NCBI RefSeq assembly: GCF_037440165.1
Contig: NZ_JBBIUQ010000001.1
Location: 124,001-188,000 of the forward strand
Direction of reading: 5' to 3'
From: Ignavibacterium sp037440165
GTDB lineage: Bacteria > Bacteroidota > Ignavibacteria > Ignavibacteriales > Ignavibacteriaceae
Length of the DNA: 64,000 bases
Notes under the pieces: generated by a model
The model's input: the letters and a program-made list of their open reading frames with translations, nothing else
What the model was told of the DNA's origin: nothing
The model's database searches: none
Shown here: positions 62,996 through 64,000 of the stretch, piece by piece
Layout: each line of letters opens with the position of its first letter
Position numbering within the stretch: the stretch's first letter is position 1
Translations under genes and position numbers: made by a program

Positions 62996-63646
62996 ATGAA
63001 AAAAATATTTTTTATTTTCAGTTTAATATTAGTTATTCCTCTGACAAATTTAAATGCTCAGCGAATTGGAAAACTTGCTCCAGAAAAAGAACCTGAAATC
63101 TATCCTGACAATGCCTGGGGAATTGATATTATGTTTGGTGAATCCGGTTTTGGATTAGGTACTTTTTTCAGACATCAGATTGCCGAAAACCTGACTGCAT
63201 TTACTGATTTATCCTTTGCTGAAGCCAAGGACGACCGGGAAATAGAATACATTGATTACTTAGGACAGACTTTTGTGATTGGTAAAAAGAATCGTGTCTT
63301 TCAATTGCCATTGGTGCTTGGACTTCAGTACAGATTATTTAAAGGTGATATTGCTGATAATTTAAGACCATATATTAGTGCAGGTGCCGGACCAACACTT
63401 GTTGTTACAACTCCTTATGAAGAAGAATTTTTCAGTGCTTTTGGAAATGCACAATCAAAATTTGCTTTAGGTGGATATGTTGGAATCGGTGCTAACTTTG
63501 GAATTGATAAATCAAGTCTGGTAGGTATAAATGTCAGATACTTTCGGGTTCAGTTCTTTGATGATGGTGTGGAAAGTTTATTCGGAAGATTTAAAGATAA
63601 TTTAAGCGGATTCTTCATCGCACTTAATTTGGGTTTGATGTATTAA
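62996..63646 (+). CDS. Outer-membrane beta-barrel protein
   Basis: This 216-residue protein has a signal peptide (1-21) and a C-terminal barrel of about eight amphipathic strands. Its final strand G-F-F-I-A-L-N-L-G-L-M-Y ends in an aromatic residue, as OMP assembly signals do. Alternating patterns such as Y-I-S-A-G-A-G-P-T-L-V-V are typical of OmpW/OmpA-like barrels. Function unknown. It has its own promoter and lies between the methyltransferase operon (divergent) and a convergent T9SS gene. Confidence 0.87.
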   Translation: MKKIFFIFSLILVIPLTNLNAQRIGKLAPEKEPEIYPDNAWGIDIMFGESGFGLGTFFRHQIAENLTAFTDLSFAEAKDDREIEYIDYLGQTFVIGKKNRVFQLPLVLGLQYRLFKGDIADNLRPYISAGAGPTLVVTTPYEEEFFSAFGNAQSKFALGGYVGIGANFGIDKSSLVGINVRYFRVQFFDDGVESLFGRFKDNLSGFFIALNLGLMY

Positions 63647-63737
63647 TAAATTTATGAGATTAAAATTCAAAGTTTAGTTGTAGAAGTTTTTCAAATTCCA
63701 ATTAAGAGATAATTAGAAAAAATTTTGTGTATAATAA

Positions 63738-63773
63738 AAATGGACATATCGCAATTACTTGATATGTCCATTC
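63738..63773 (-). terminator. Intrinsic terminator of the truncated T9SS gene
   Basis: ATGGACATATC (63740-63750) pairs with GATATGTCCAT (63761-63771). On the minus strand it is followed by TTTTTATTATAC, giving a proper T tract. It may also act weakly in the plus direction for the barrel gene. Confidence 0.8.
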
Positions 63774-63790
63774 TTTACGCTCATTCAAAT

Positions 63791-64000
63791 TTACTTTAGT
63801 AACATCATCTTCTTTGAAACTGAATAACTGCCGACTTCAATTCTGTATAGATAAACTCCACTTGAAACTACTTCTGCGTTATCATTCTTTCCATTCCAAG
63901 TTACCTCATATGTTCCCGGTGCCTGATAATTATTAACAAGTTCAGCTACTTGTTTTCCCTGAATATCATAAATAATAATTTTTACATTTCTTCCTTCCGG
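63791..64000 (-). CDS. 3' end of a T9SS cargo gene (truncated by window edge)
   Basis: The last 69 codons and stop of a minus-strand gene run off the right edge. They encode the end of a T9SS type A sorting domain: I-I-I-Y-D-I-Q-G-K-Q-V-A-E-L-V, G-T-Y-E-V-T-W-N-G-K, S-S-G-V-Y-L-Y-R-I-E and K-K-M-M-L-L-K at the end. The passenger domain is not in the window, so no function can be given. Confidence 0.9.
   Translation of the reverse strand, partial: PEGRNVKIIIYDIQGKQVAELVNNYQAPGTYEVTWNGKNDNAEVVSSGVYLYRIEVGSYSVSKKMMLLK

Noticed and set aside
1..64000. CRISPR arrays, insertion sequences, integrases or phage genes.
   Set aside because: No regularly spaced repeat array, transposase or integrase motif was seen. 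Repeats found are short palindromes or tandem units.

Overview
The window is AT-rich bacterial chromosome that looks like class Ignavibacteria (Bacteroidota/Chlorobi group). Seven complete secreted proteins and one truncated one end in type IX secretion (T9SS) sorting domains of the N-Y-P-N-P-F-N-P kind. Three intact promoters fit the Bacteroidota-type layout TTG-N19-TAnnTTTG, one of them with a single mismatch. Succinate dehydrogenase is the three-subunit type, and a hybrid two-component system (HTCS) and a SprE/PorW-like TPR lipoprotein are present. This placement is an inference from gene content; no 16S rRNA lies in the window.

Region 1-5.8 kb holds lemA, an exported YidD-like protein with two related TPR/membrane proteins, an acyl-CoA dehydrogenase, then rlmN with a TrmH-type RNA methyltransferase. 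Region 5.9-12.7 kb is a tightly packed three-gene secreted operon: a PQQ-like propeller, an alpha-helical T9SS protein and a large clan-A-like glycoside hydrolase. Region 13-36 kb is mostly housekeeping: a Schlafen AlbA_2 regulator, SprE/PorW-like protein, P-II, SecA, a thioredoxin-like protein, an M14 peptidase, an ECF sigma/anti-sigma pair, a UspA protein, a zinc-ribbon protein with rpsU, a LOG protein, PBP4, SecG, tRNA-CAT, Obg and sdhCAB. After that comes a cobalamin riboswitch upstream of a BtuB-like receptor and a DUF6580 membrane protein.

Region 36.6-40 kb carries a HAD phosphatase, an ATP-grasp ligase divergent from a C39-like peptidase, and an isochorismatase-like hydrolase. Region 40-56 kb is the most unusual part. 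An HTCS regulator sits beside a run of large T9SS surface proteins and beside three tiny single-span membrane ORFs (36, 25 and 42 aa) that were not called by a length-limited search. Three transcription units here share a 21-bp-spaced direct repeat, each placed exactly 21 nt upstream of a TAnnTTTG-like -7 box and each without a -33 TTG. I infer an activator-dependent regulon, possibly driven by the neighbouring HTCS. Region 56-64 kb has a VOC protein, a T9SS M1 peptidase, a methyltransferase/CYTH/AddB-like nuclease operon, an outer-membrane barrel and the 3' end of another T9SS protein.

Other recurring signals are short palindromes inserted into functional elements (both variable arms of the riboswitch and the same loop of two T9SS sorting domains) and a recent 63-bp in-frame tandem duplication inside sdhA.
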